Source: Anaerosolibacter carboniphilus
Lineage (GTDB): Bacteria; Bacillota; Clostridia; Peptostreptococcales; Thermotaleaceae
Direction: 5' to 3'
Assembly (NCBI RefSeq): GCF_014205875.1
Contig: NZ_JACHEN010000010.1
Span: 62,001-126,000 of the forward strand
DNA length: 64,000 bases
The notes under the pieces are model-generated. The model was not told the DNA's origin. It saw only the letters and a program-made list of their open reading frames with translations, and made no database searches. Positions within the stretch are counted from its first letter, which is position 1. Each line of letters starts with the position of its first letter. A program made the position numbers and the translations under genes. This document shows, one piece after another, positions 45,525 to 54,320 of this stretch.

Positions 45525-45558
45525 TGCACAGCCGAACCGATAAAGGTTCGGCTGTTTG
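45525..45558 (+). terminator. Terminator of pfkA-pyk
   Basis: CAGCCGAACC (45529-45538) pairs with GGTTCGGCTG (45545-45554), with outer TGCA/TGCA pairing; only a short T-run follows. Confidence 0.75.
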
Positions 45559-45641
45559 CATAAGCTTATAAATAGGATATAATCAAATAGTAGGTTATAT
45601 GTCCTAGGAAAAGGGTATTGAATATCAAGGAGGTGCATAAG

Positions 45642-46067
45642 ATGTATGTAAATGACGCATGGATTCGTGTAAGATATGAGGAAACCGACCAGATGGGTGT
45701 TGTATACAATGGCAATTATTATACCTGGTTTGAAGTGGGCAGATCAGAGTTTTTTCGATCCTTGGGATATACCTATGCCCAGATGGAGAGAGAAGGAATG
45801 ATTTTGCCAGTTATTGAAAGCGGCTGTATCTATAAAACACCTGCAAAATATGATGATGAAATATTGATCAGAACAACAATCAAAGGATTGAAGGGTATAC
45901 GGATAGAATTTCAGTATGAAGTCATTCATAAAGAAGATGGAGAGTTATTGGCTACGGGAAAAACGATTCATGCTTTTGTTGACAAAAGCCTAAAACCAGT
46001 AAATTTTAAGAAGATGAATCCAAAAATATGGGAGATTCTACAAGATTGCATGAAAGAGGTGGAGTGA
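45642..46067 (+). CDS. YbgC-type acyl-CoA thioesterase
   Basis: A 141-residue hotdog-fold thioesterase. The 4HBT motif RYEETDQMGVVYNGNYYTWFEVGRSEF starts near residue 9 and includes the catalytic Asp. AAGGAGGTG lies just before ATG 45642, which rules out the TTG at 45618. Its acyl-CoA substrate is unknown. FxsA follows after one base. Confidence 0.9.
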   Translation: MYVNDAWIRVRYEETDQMGVVYNGNYYTWFEVGRSEFFRSLGYTYAQMEREGMILPVIESGCIYKTPAKYDDEILIRTTIKGLKGIRIEFQYEVIHKEDGELLATGKTIHAFVDKSLKPVNFKKMNPKIWEILQDCMKEVE

Positions 46068-46068
46068 C

Positions 46069-46464
46069 ATGCTAATGCGTCTTATTTTACTCTTTACGAT
46101 GGTACCCTTGGTAGAACTGGCTATTTTGTTTAAATTAAATCAATACATTGGACTGGGTTATACTTTGGGAATTGTCATCTTCACAGGGGTTCTGGGCGCT
46201 TATTTGGCCAAATCCCAAGGCAATCAAATCCTGTCTCGAATCAGACTGGAGATGGGGGAGGGAAGGATGCCAGGAGATGAATTAATCAATGGATTGTGCG
46301 TATTAATTGGAGGGGCCATGCTTCTTACCCCGGGGATTTTGACCGATACAGCAGGATTTATCCTCGTGATTCCAGCCACCAGACATGTGGTAAAAATATA
46401 TATCAAGAATAAATTTAAAAAGATGATTGATGAAGGAAGGGTAAACTTCTACTTCCGATGGTAA
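46069..46464 (+). CDS. fxsA: FxsA-family membrane protein
   Basis: A 131-residue membrane protein with about three hydrophobic segments (LILLFTMVPLVELAILF, YTLGIVIFTGVLGAYLA and AMLLTPGILTDTAGFILVIP), the FxsA layout. In E. coli FxsA overexpression relieves phage F exclusion; the normal role is unknown. It is coupled to the thioesterase gene upstream. Confidence 0.9.
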   Translation: MLMRLILLFTMVPLVELAILFKLNQYIGLGYTLGIVIFTGVLGAYLAKSQGNQILSRIRLEMGEGRMPGDELINGLCVLIGGAMLLTPGILTDTAGFILVIPATRHVVKIYIKNKFKKMIDEGRVNFYFRW

Positions 46465-46483
46465 TGATAGGGGATGAGACGAA

Positions 46484-47491
46484 ATGGAAAAAAGAATTTT
46501 AGGAAAGACGGGACTAGCAGTGTCCGTCATCGGTTTTGGAGGTATTCCGTTACAGCGGGTGGATCAGGAGATGGCAAGGAAAATGATCCAAAAGGCTTCT
46601 CAACTGGGCATCAATTTTATCGATTCTGCAAAAGGTTATACGGTTAGTGAAACGTTGATTGGACATGGGCGGAAAGGTGAACGAGAGAATTGGGTGATTG
46701 CTACAAAATCCATGGCAAGAAGCTATGACGCCATGAAAGCAGATGTGGCAAGTAGTTTAGGGAGCTTTCAGACTGACTATATAGACTTGTATCAACTGCA
46801 TAACGTTCGAACGCAAGAACAATATGATGAAGTCATGGGAGAGAATGGAGCCTATAGAGCATTGTTAGAGGCGCAGCAGGAAGGAAAGATTGGACATATT
46901 GGTTTTACCACCCATGATGTCCATATGTTGGAGAAAGCCATAGAATCAGGATATTTTTCTACGGTTCAGTTTCCTTATAATATCGTTGAAAATCAAGGAG
47001 CAGCACTTTTCGAGAAGGCCAAGGCTGCAAATATTGGGGTTATCGTTATGAAGCCCATGGCAGGTGGTGCCATAGATCAGGGTAGCTTAGCTCTGAAATA
47101 TATTGTAGAAAATCCTAATGTTACAACAGCGATTCCAGGAATGGATAGTCTGAATCAAATTGAAGAAAATGCTGCTGTAGGCAAGCAAAAGGAACCCCTT
47201 ACCTCTGAAGAAAGAGAACAAATCCAGAAGATTGCCCTAGCATTAGGCGAGACTTTTTGCAGGAGATGTGGATACTGTGGGCCTTGTCCTCAAGGAATTG
47301 ATATATCGACGCAGTTTCTTTTGGAAGGGTATTATTTAAGATATGACCTAAAGGATTGGGCGAAGGAGAGATATGTCGCCGTAGGAAAGAATGCAAGCGA
47401 CTGTATCGAATGCGGCATGTGTGAACCTAAATGCCCTTATGATTTACCAATTCGTAAAATGCTGCAAAGAGTTAAGGAAAATTTGTCCTAG
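46484..47491 (+). CDS. Aldo/keto reductase with C-terminal [4Fe-4S] domain
   Basis: A 335-residue protein: aldo/keto reductase barrel (residues 1-260; VIGFGGIPLQ near 15, NFIDSAKGYTVSE near 44, DYIDLYQLHNV near 93) and a ferredoxin-like tail with CRRCGYCGPCPQG near 258 and CIECGMCEPKCPYDLP near 306. Such fused reductases are common in Clostridia; the substrate is unknown. It may take electrons from ferredoxin rather than NADPH alone. Confidence 0.9.
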   Translation: MEKRILGKTGLAVSVIGFGGIPLQRVDQEMARKMIQKASQLGINFIDSAKGYTVSETLIGHGRKGERENWVIATKSMARSYDAMKADVASSLGSFQTDYIDLYQLHNVRTQEQYDEVMGENGAYRALLEAQQEGKIGHIGFTTHDVHMLEKAIESGYFSTVQFPYNIVENQGAALFEKAKAANIGVIVMKPMAGGAIDQGSLALKYIVENPNVTTAIPGMDSLNQIEENAAVGKQKEPLTSEEREQIQKIALALGETFCRRCGYCGPCPQGIDISTQFLLEGYYLRYDLKDWAKERYVAVGKNASDCIECGMCEPKCPYDLPIRKMLQRVKENLS

Positions 47492-47598
47492 ATTTGCAAA
47501 ATTAACACAGATTTATTGGTATAAAGTTCTAAATTATGTATAATAATCTATAGTAGCTTTTGTTTAAAAGTGAAAGTGGTAACTGATTCTAATTTTCG

Positions 47599-47628
47599 TG
47601 GCACAAGAAATTTTGGTGCCATATTTTT
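47599..47628 (+). terminator. Intrinsic terminator of the aldo/keto reductase gene
   Basis: TGGCAC (47599-47604) pairs with GTGCCA (47616-47621), followed by TATTTTTTT. Confidence 0.8.
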
Positions 47629-47670
47629 TTGGAAAATTATCGAACCTCGATGAAGGTTTCATTGATGGGC

Positions 47671-47700
47671 GTAGGGATGGACGACCCTGTCCATCCGTTG
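47671..47700. repeat. GTAGG-type hairpin fragment
   Basis: GTAGG followed by GGATGGAC (47675-47682) pairing with GTCCATCC (47689-47696) and then GTTGAA. It resembles half of the hydG-hydE intergenic repeat near 10574. Confidence 0.4.
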
Positions 47701-47760
47701 AACGGCATGATTTGATGTATAAGAACGACACTTTGTTGATTCTAAACCTTATAATGTATA

Positions 47761-47795
47761 AAAAAGAGAAAGATGGTGATTCATCTTTCTCTTTT
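47761..47795. terminator. Bidirectional intrinsic terminator
   Basis: A 14-bp perfect stem (47762-47775 with 47782-47795) with A and T ends, serving mainly the minus-strand GerMN gene. Confidence 0.9.
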
Positions 47796-47798
47796 ACA

Positions 47799-49160
47799 TT
47801 ACTGAACTTCTGGGTTGATAAATAAAGGCTTTTTCATACTATCAGCTAGATTCATATCTCCCAATGTATTTACAGGTTGACCTTCTACAAGGATTTGCAC
47901 TTTGTTTACGACGATGATGCTGGTATAACTATAAACAATGGCATCTACCATCATTTTTTGTAAATCAGGGCGATCAATGTATACGCTCGTAAATTCTTTG
48001 GATAAATTCAATATCAGTTGATCCTCTGTTAAGGTATGGCTGACAAGATTCACTTTTTGAGGAATCGGTGCCATTAGACCCGCTACTTTTTGCCCGCCTA
48101 CTTCACCAGTTCTTAATGCATGAAAGATATTTTCATAGATCATGTTTTGATCACTCAGGCTGACTGGAACAAGGAGTGTTCTGTTTTGCTGCTGATTTAA
48201 CCCAAGGTATACCTTAGGATTGATATCGGCACTGAAAACTTCTCGCGTGCTCATACCGCCGAAAATATTATCAGATTCTTTTCCGTTTACTAAGAACTTT
48301 ACCTTGTTAACACCAGGTATAGCTGTCATAGCATTGACAAAGCTCTTTACAGCAACTTTTCCAGCAGCATCTTGATTGAAACTCTCTAAGTCAGAGCCTA
48401 GATGAAGGATCGCAGTACCTTGACGGATTTGAATCTTACTCACACCAGGGATGGAGGATTGGAAGCCTAATACATCAGATCCTTTTCTCATTTGATCAAT
48501 GGTAGCTCTCAGTGGCGCACGACTTGAAGTAACAAAGCGGGTTACAGGAACCATATACTGTGAGTTTTGAGAATCAGGGAAGAACAATGTTACTCCCATT
48601 TTTCCTTTGCCTGCTATATTGGTTGCAGGGATATAAGGAGAAATGGTAGAATAGGTTATGTTTAAAGCCAATGGCTCTAGCTGTTTTAGCTCTTGGGCGG
48701 TACCATAGATGCGGAAAACATAGCTTCCATCAGGTAACCCAAGCTTTTGTTGGGATAAATCCAACTGATACGCCGCTTGGTCTTCGATGTTGTTTTTATT
48801 TTCTGGAGCTGTTTGAACAAAATCAGAAGCCGATAATGTTTTTATCGTTTGGTTGTCCTGAAGAATCTCAAGGATCAGTAGATTATCTGATTCATAGGTT
48901 AGTGCTTGTGGTTTACTGCTTCGAATGTAAAACGAATAGCTAGAAGGGTTTTCTAGATCAAAAACTTCTGAATCGCCAGCATAGACAAGCTCAGCAGGAG
49001 AAACTTTGGTTGGCAGCTTAGGCCCTTGGAATTTTGGCATTTGGATTTTGGGCAATTTGAATGAAACATTCATATTTAAGCCATTTTTTTCGATAGGGAT
49101 AGTTGTTGCCGTAACGCAAATAATACCTACAAGACAAAGATTTAATAGTGATCGAAGCAT
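47799..49160 (-). CDS. GerMN-domain exported protein
   Basis: A 453-residue exported protein with one N-terminal hydrophobic segment (LLNLCLVGIICVTATTI near residue 6) and two GerMN repeats, at about 190-310 (VTLFFPDSQNSQYMVPVTR) and 320-440 (KVYLGLNQQQNRTLLVPVS). GerMN domains occur in GerM and other spore or envelope proteins; a role in sporulation or germination is likely. It starts at ATG 49160 after AAGGAGG; the TTG at 49181 is upstream of that site. Confidence 0.85.
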   Translation of the reverse strand: MLRSLLNLCLVGIICVTATTIPIEKNGLNMNVSFKLPKIQMPKFQGPKLPTKVSPAELVYAGDSEVFDLENPSSYSFYIRSSKPQALTYESDNLLILEILQDNQTIKTLSASDFVQTAPENKNNIEDQAAYQLDLSQQKLGLPDGSYVFRIYGTAQELKQLEPLALNITYSTISPYIPATNIAGKGKMGVTLFFPDSQNSQYMVPVTRFVTSSRAPLRATIDQMRKGSDVLGFQSSIPGVSKIQIRQGTAILHLGSDLESFNQDAAGKVAVKSFVNAMTAIPGVNKVKFLVNGKESDNIFGGMSTREVFSADINPKVYLGLNQQQNRTLLVPVSLSDQNMIYENIFHALRTGEVGGQKVAGLMAPIPQKVNLVSHTLTEDQLILNLSKEFTSVYIDRPDLQKMMVDAIVYSYTSIIVVNKVQILVEGQPVNTLGDMNLADSMKKPLFINPEVQ

Positions 49161-49396
49161 AAGATTCCTCCTTAAATTCAAAGCTTGTCCAAGATTTATT
49201 TTCTACTTTCATTATAAGGGATTTTTTTAAAAGGGAAAAGGGGACTAACTTCACATTTTTATCCAAATTCTAGGAAAATTTATTTTTCATATCAAGAGCA
49301 ACCCTTTTCTGTTATACTGAGCGTCAGCGAAGGATCTAAAAATCAAGGAAATTATGAGGGGTATTCATACAGAGATTTATGCAAGGAGAGAAAAAA

Positions 49397-50764
49397 ATGA
49401 AAAACAATATCGTTGAAAAGAACAAAATCTACGAAGTACATATAGATGATATCGGTCATAACGGCGAAGGGATTGGCCGCATTGAAGGGTTTACTGTATT
49501 TGTCCAAGGCGGTGTGCCGGGAGATGATCTGAGGGTAAAGATCGAATTGGTAAAGAAAAACTATGCCGTGGGAAAAATCATTAAGTTGGTAGCGCCATCA
49601 CCCAGTAGAATCATCCCTGTCTGCCCTATCGCCGATACCTGTGGCGGATGCCAAACGCAGCACATCGATTACAAAGAGCAGCTGCGGTTAAAGACCAATA
49701 CGGTAAAAGCCAACATTGAACGGATTGGGAAGTTGGAAGGGGTATTGATCCACGATACCTTGGGAATGGAAGAGCCTAGCCGATATAGAAACAAGGCACA
49801 ATTTCCTGTGGGCAATCTAGACAATGAAGTGGCGATCGGATTCTACAAGAAGGGAACCCATGAGATCGTCAATACCTCCAGCTGTTACATTCAACATGAA
49901 GTCAACGACCGAATCGTAGAAGTCCTAAGAGAATATATGGAGCGATATAAGGTATCCGCCTTCGATGAGGAGAACGGTATGGGTTTGATCCGTCATATCC
50001 TTACGAAAGTAGGGTTTACCACCGGAGAGATCATGATCGTATTGATCACCAATAGAAGAAAAATTCCTCATCAGGAAGAACTCATTCAAGCATTGATTAG
50101 TGAAGTTCCCGAGATTAAGAGCATCGTCCAAAACATCAATATGAAAAAGACCAACCGAATACTAGGGGACGAATGTATTACCCTATTTGGTGATGATAAG
50201 ATCGTAGATTATATAGGAAGCTTGAAGTTTCATATCTCCGCTCTATCTTTCTTCCAAGTAAATCCTATGCAGACCAAGGTATTGTATGAAAAGGCCCTGG
50301 AATATGCGGGGTTGACAGGAGAGGAGACTGTATTTGATGTATATTGCGGTATCGGCACCATTTCCCTATTTTTAGCTCAGAAGGCAAAAAAGGTCTATGG
50401 TATAGAAATCGTGGATGCCGCCATCGAGGATGCCAAGGAAAATGCAAGGATCAATGGCGTGGAGAATGCAGAATTCTTTGTAGGGAAGGCAGAAGAAGTG
50501 GTCCCACGGCTTTACAAAAAAGGAATTACTGCCGATGTAGTGGTGGTAGATCCACCTAGAAAAGGATGTGAAGAAGAGGTACTGGATACCATTGTGAAGA
50601 TGAATCCCAAAAGAGTAGTCTATGTCTCCTGTAACCCAAGTACTTTGGCTAGGGATTTGAAGTATTTGGATGAAAGGGGCTACAGGACTGTAGAGGTACA
50701 GCCTGTAGATATGTTCCCTCACACCACACATTGCGAAGCGGTTGTGAAAATTGAGCGTGTCTGA
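49397..50764 (+). CDS. rlmD: 23S rRNA (uracil-5-)-methyltransferase, RlmD family
   Basis: TrmA/RumA-family m5U methyltransferase of 455 residues. It has an N-terminal TRAM domain (DIGHNGEGIGRIEGFTVFVQG), a [4Fe-4S] site (CPIADTCGGC near residue 75, plus a later Cys), the SAM motif FDVYCGIGTISLFLAQ near 312, DPPRKGC near 388 and the catalytic Cys in YVSCNPSTLARDL near 412. ATG 49397 follows AAGGAG. The 3' end of this gene (rumA) is a known insertion site for integrative elements in streptococci, and here accessory DNA begins right after it. Confidence 0.93.
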   Translation: MKNNIVEKNKIYEVHIDDIGHNGEGIGRIEGFTVFVQGGVPGDDLRVKIELVKKNYAVGKIIKLVAPSPSRIIPVCPIADTCGGCQTQHIDYKEQLRLKTNTVKANIERIGKLEGVLIHDTLGMEEPSRYRNKAQFPVGNLDNEVAIGFYKKGTHEIVNTSSCYIQHEVNDRIVEVLREYMERYKVSAFDEENGMGLIRHILTKVGFTTGEIMIVLITNRRKIPHQEELIQALISEVPEIKSIVQNINMKKTNRILGDECITLFGDDKIVDYIGSLKFHISALSFFQVNPMQTKVLYEKALEYAGLTGEETVFDVYCGIGTISLFLAQKAKKVYGIEIVDAAIEDAKENARINGVENAEFFVGKAEEVVPRLYKKGITADVVVVDPPRKGCEEEVLDTIVKMNPKRVVYVSCNPSTLARDLKYLDERGYRTVEVQPVDMFPHTTHCEAVVKIERV

Positions 50765-51151
50765 AACCATTGCAGGTCAAGGATTTAGACGATTTTCTAC
50801 CTTTATAATGATCATGTGACCTTTGAAACGATAAAATGATGTCATAACCTACAAACGAAGTGAAAACAAGCTCAGCTGAACTTTTCTCGATAAACTGGAC
50901 ACCATTGAGTTAGGTTTTTCTACCGTTTTCGGGCATGTAAACAATTTTTTGTATTTTCCTCGACCGGGCAATAATAATGGTCGGGTATCGTTCTTTTCGG
51001 GTTAACATAAAATGAAGATTGGTGAAACAAGTGTTGAAGGAGTAGAGACCTGTATCAACAGATACTGGCATCAAGCAGAAAGAATGGGCGTATTTTGAAG
51101 ATGGGTGGCATCCCTCTGGTCGGTAAAGGATAATCAAGAGGAGGTTTATTT
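50765..51151. other. Non-coding gap at the start of the accessory region
   Basis: About 390 bases. No gene is convincing; a 75-codon minus-strand frame (50910-51137) has no ribosome site or recognised motif. There is a CGACC/GGTCG hairpin near 50962-50984. It looks like debris of an older insertion, but I cannot name the element. AGGAGG for the next gene ends it. Confidence 0.4.
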
Positions 51152-51484
51152 ATGAAAATTCGACAACGATACACATGCCCACTTGAAATAGTACATGATT
51201 TTCTTAGAGGAAAATGGAAGACGATCATATTATATCAACTAAAACACGGACCTAAATCTTTAATTGAACTTGAAAAGTGCATTGTAGGGATTAATCAGAA
51301 AATGCTGATACAAGATTTAGCTGATTTAATTGAGTTTCAGGTAGTTAATAAAATAAAATATGAAGGTTACCCGTTAAAAGTTGAATATAGTCTTACAGCG
51401 GAAAGAGGACAAAGAATTATTGAAGCTATCAATATATTGCAATCTATAGGAAAAGAGTACATGAACGAAAATATAAGTCCGTGA
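51152..51484 (+). CDS. HxlR-family transcriptional regulator
   Basis: A 110-residue winged-helix protein with the HxlR pattern: CPLEIVHDFLRGKWKTIILYQL near residue 9, then GINQKMLIQDLADLIE near 47 and YSLTAERGQRI near 85. The Cys near residue 9 is common in the family and sometimes a redox sensor. AGGAGG precedes the ATG. It may control the two genes downstream, separated by a leader with two long inverted repeats. Confidence 0.9.
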   Translation: MKIRQRYTCPLEIVHDFLRGKWKTIILYQLKHGPKSLIELEKCIVGINQKMLIQDLADLIEFQVVNKIKYEGYPLKVEYSLTAERGQRIIEAINILQSIGKEYMNENISP

Positions 51485-51562
51485 ATTTGATACTAACAAA
51501 AAAGTAGGTAATTCAAAAATGAATGAATAATTGGTACAATTTATTTGTTATACATACTATAT

Positions 51563-51675
51563 GTTTCGTGCTAATGTTCTTTCAATATAAGCAATATAAT
51601 CAAGCACGAAACTTGCATATTGAACGTGAATATAAGTATTATCTGTCGATGTAAATTCTCTATTACGTTCAATAT
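51563..51675. promoter_or_regulatory. Two tandem inverted repeats before the isochorismatase-like gene
   Basis: GTTTCGTGCT (51563-51572) and AGCACGAAAC (51603-51612) are a perfect 10-bp inverted repeat with a 30-base spacer. ATATTGAACGT (51617-51627) and ACGTTCAATAT (51665-51675) are a perfect 11-bp one with a 37-base spacer. They lie end to end in the 217-base gap after the HxlR gene. They could be operator pairs or mRNA stem-loops. Confidence 0.6.
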
Positions 51676-51701
51676 AGATGCTTAATTAAAGGAGGACAGT
51701 T

Positions 51702-52253
51702 ATGAAAAAGGCATTACTAATTATTGATGTTCAGAATGATTATTTTGATAATGGGGCTTATCCGTTATCTAATGCTAACATGGCAGCGAAAAACATTCAG
51801 GGTGTGCTGGGCAAGTTTAGAGCAGAAGGAGATTTAGTCGTATTCATTAAGCATATTAACATGAAAGAGAGTGCTACATTTTTTAAGCCAGAAACACTCG
51901 GTTCAGAGATTTATAAAGCAATTGAGCCAATTGAAGGAGAAACGGTTATTATCAAACACACTCCCAATAGTTTCAGAGATACGGAACTACATCAGTTTTT
52001 ACGATTACAGAAAATTGAAGAATTAGTGATTGTAGGTATGATGACACAGCATTGCGTAGATACAACAGTTAGAGCAGCTTATGATTTAGGATATTCCAAT
52101 ATACTTCTTTATGATTGCTGTGCAACGAGAGACCTGGTTTTCAGCGGCGAAACTATAGCTGCAAATATAGTTCAATCCACTTTTATGGCTGCACTGAGTC
52201 GCGGTTTTTCAGATGTTATGAGTTCTACAGAATACTTGAGGAAAATTAAATGA
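51702..52253 (+). CDS. Isochorismatase-like cysteine hydrolase
   Basis: A 183-residue hydrolase of the isochorismatase/nicotinamidase superfamily. The catalytic Asp is in LLIIDVQNDYF near residue 8, the Lys in IKHTPNSF near 85, and the nucleophilic Cys in GMMTQHCVDTTVRAAYDLGY near 117. Its substrate is not evident. AAAGGAGG precedes ATG, and its end overlaps the next gene by four bases (ATGA), so the two are translated together. Confidence 0.9.
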   Translation: MKKALLIIDVQNDYFDNGAYPLSNANMAAKNIQGVLGKFRAEGDLVVFIKHINMKESATFFKPETLGSEIYKAIEPIEGETVIIKHTPNSFRDTELHQFLRLQKIEELVIVGMMTQHCVDTTVRAAYDLGYSNILLYDCCATRDLVFSGETIAANIVQSTFMAALSRGFSDVMSSTEYLRKIK

Positions 52254-52744
52254 AGACTAATAGTAATTATCAAAATAAGGTTAATGATTTAGTATCTCAG
52301 CTTCATGAAGGTTGCTTCCTTGTTAGCAATAATGAAAAGGAGATAAATGTAATGACCATAGGCTGTGCACTGATTGGATACATGTGGCAAATGCCTATGG
52401 CAATGGTACTTGTCAGAGGCACACGGCATACGAAAGAATTGCTTGAGAGTTCAGATGTTTTTACTATAAACATCCCAAAGAAATTTGAAATGCTAAGGGA
52501 GTTAGAAATATGTGGTAAAGCAAGTGGTCGTAAAGTAGACAAATTTGAGAAATGCAATTTCAAAACAGCTTCAACAGATTCTGGTGCAATATACATCACT
52601 GGATGTAAAACGGTGCTAGAATGTAATATCGTATATAAGCAGATTGTTACATCTTCAAATTTAAGAAGTGATATCCTTAATAATATTTATAGCAATGAGG
52701 ATTACCACACTTTATACTTCGCAGAAATCACTAGAATTATTTAG
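52250..52744 (+). CDS. Flavin reductase family protein
   Basis: A 164-residue FMN-binding split-barrel protein of the flavin reductase-like family (MTIGCALIGYMWQMPMAMVLV near residue 34; HTKELLESSDVFTINIPK near 62; ICGKASGRKVDKF near 88). It is coupled by an ATGA overlap to the cysteine hydrolase. The pair under an HxlR regulator suggests a small detoxification or redox-stress unit. Confidence 0.85.
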   Translation: MKTNSNYQNKVNDLVSQLHEGCFLVSNNEKEINVMTIGCALIGYMWQMPMAMVLVRGTRHTKELLESSDVFTINIPKKFEMLRELEICGKASGRKVDKFEKCNFKTASTDSGAIYITGCKTVLECNIVYKQIVTSSNLRSDILNNIYSNEDYHTLYFAEITRII

Positions 52745-53091
52745 GATGGGATTCAGGTTATTGAAAGCCACATGCTCATACCAAGTACCTGCGTATTGAG
52801 AAAGCGTTGGAGTGTAGAAATCTTGTAAATGAAAGTATTCTTAGTATAGGTAATTGGCTAGGATAATCATAGCCGTAGACAGTTATGATACTAACTATCT
52901 TTAATAGAAGTTGCATTAAAAAAGGTTTTTGCCAAATTTACACTACCGCCAAGGCACCACTAGGTCTTCACGACATCATTTTTGTCTACTCAAGGCACGT
53001 GGAAGCGATAGTTCTGATGACGTATTGTGGTTCGAAGGAGAAAAAGTAGGGTTTGACCACAAGATGTGTGGTTTTGAAGCAAAAAATGAGC
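52745..53091. other. Degenerate gap
   Basis: About 350 bases with no convincing gene on either strand. Short stretches look once coding but are full of stops. The 72-codon frame at 52929-53147 reads through the terminator downstream and is rejected. Confidence 0.4.
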
Positions 53092-53133
53092 AAAAAACCG
53101 GGTCGAAAAGTGCATTTTTTGATCCGGTTTTTT
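53092..53133. terminator. Orphan intrinsic terminator
   Basis: AAAAAACCGGGTC (53092-53104) pairs with GATCCGGTTTTTT (53121-53133) around a 16-base loop. It is a strong bidirectional hairpin far from any intact gene end, consistent with gene loss around it. Confidence 0.75.
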
Positions 53134-53315
53134 GGGGTGTTTTATAGATGACATAGGGCAAATTCGAAAAAATCGATGGTTTTGCGTTAGCTTTGAAGGC
53201 ACAATTGAATATTGAATAAGTGAATAATTATGAGGCATAGTTTTTAGGCCAACTTAAATGACCTACAGACTCTGCCTCTTTTTTTATTTCAAGAAATCAG
53301 AAAGAGAGAAAGACG

Positions 53316-53438
53316 ATGATGTCAGAATTTTTTATGTATGGCTCAGAGCTACAGGAGCTTGAGCAGTTGATGATGCTTATCTTCCTACTTGATTTGAATA
53401 TGGTTAATCCAAAACCTCCAGATAAAACTCATAATTGA
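53316..53438 (+). CDS. Short unknown reading frame
   Basis: Forty codons, beginning MMSEFFMYGSELQELEQLMM. The only ribosome site is a weak AGAGAGAAAG. It ends four bases from the stop of the convergent TetR gene. I do not recognise it; it may be the leftover start of a longer lost gene. Confidence 0.3.
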   Translation: MMSEFFMYGSELQELEQLMMLIFLLDLNMVNPKPPDKTHN

Positions 53439-53441
53439 ATA

Positions 53442-54041
53442 TTATCTTTGATAAAACTCAGGAAAGAGGTTTTTAATTGTATTGGAAATAACATTGATGA
53501 TAAGTTCTGTATCCTCATGAGAATCATAGCGCAGTAATGAACCGGAACCTGAAAAAATGAATTTTAGCTTGATTTCATTTTCGAGAGTTGCTGGTATTTG
53601 ATTGCTTTCTAGAACTTTAGTGGCTAAGGCATTACAAAAGTAAAACTGTGCACTTTGACTGAATGAAGCATTATCTCTTGAAAAGAAAGGATCATTCTCA
53701 AATATAGACTTCTTAATAGAACGCATTACCAGGTTTCTGGAAAACTTATCTGGATTTGTAAAAAACAGATCCATAAAATCAATCTTGTCAACAATTTTTT
53801 TAAGATGTTCATTTAGGGCGTTCTGATATAAATCATAAATGTCTACGTAGTGTAAGTAAAAGGTTCCTTTATTAATCTCAGCTTTTTCTGATAATTCTGA
53901 CACAGTGATCTTATCAATACTCTTTTTTTGAAGTAACTCTGTTAATGCATTATAGATTGCACGTTTCGTTTTCCTAACCCTTAAATCAGTTTTCTGACTA
54001 TTATCTCTAGAAATATTTGATGTTTTAGTTATTTTATTCAT
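53442..54041 (-). CDS. TetR-family transcriptional regulator
   Basis: A 199-residue repressor. The N-terminal helix-turn-helix is at about residues 20-65 (RKTKRAIYNALTELLQ and KITVSELSEKAEINKGTFYLHY). The C-terminal half is a variable ligand-binding domain. ATG 54041 follows AGGGGAG; the frame continues to 54086 only into operator DNA. It is divergent from the EFR1-type gene with a clear inverted-repeat operator between them. Confidence 0.9.
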   Translation of the reverse strand: MNKITKTSNISRDNSQKTDLRVRKTKRAIYNALTELLQKKSIDKITVSELSEKAEINKGTFYLHYVDIYDLYQNALNEHLKKIVDKIDFMDLFFTNPDKFSRNLVMRSIKKSIFENDPFFSRDNASFSQSAQFYFCNALATKVLESNQIPATLENEIKLKFIFSGSGSLLRYDSHEDTELIINVISNTIKNLFPEFYQR

Positions 54042-54076
54042 TCTAGGCACTCCCCTAAAATACTTGAATGTATAAA

Positions 54077-54148
54077 TAATCAACAAAATAAAGGATTCGT
54101 TGATTATTCGACGGAAGATAATTATCGTTCATTGAATAATCAACGAAT
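54077..54148. promoter_or_regulatory. Operator array between divergent TetR and EFR1-type genes
   Basis: ATTCGTTGATTATTC (54095-54109) and GAATAATCAACGAAT (54134-54148) are a perfect 15-bp inverted repeat with a 24-base spacer. A third, shorter copy of the half-site (ATAATCAACAA, 54077-54087) lies closer to the TetR gene. The arrangement fits binding by the TetR protein and autoregulation. Confidence 0.75.
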
Positions 54149-54320
54149 ATCTAATAAAATAGTAGCATCAAATATAGGAAATGTCAAACGAGCCATCCAT
54201 AGCAAAAGAGCTGAACTGGCTAATATGAAACAGCATGAATCCATTCCTTCTACGACATGAGTTGGATTCATGATGAAAATATAAAATGCTCTCGCAAGAA
54301 GAGAAAGAAGGAGATTTTTT

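Noticed and set aside
47598..47825. A 75-codon frame after the aldo/keto reductase
   Set aside because: It spans a terminator, a repeat fragment and the next terminator.
50910..51137. A 75-codon minus-strand frame that might be an integrase remnant
   Set aside because: No recombinase motif (Arg-His-Arg-Tyr) is present and there is no ribosome site.
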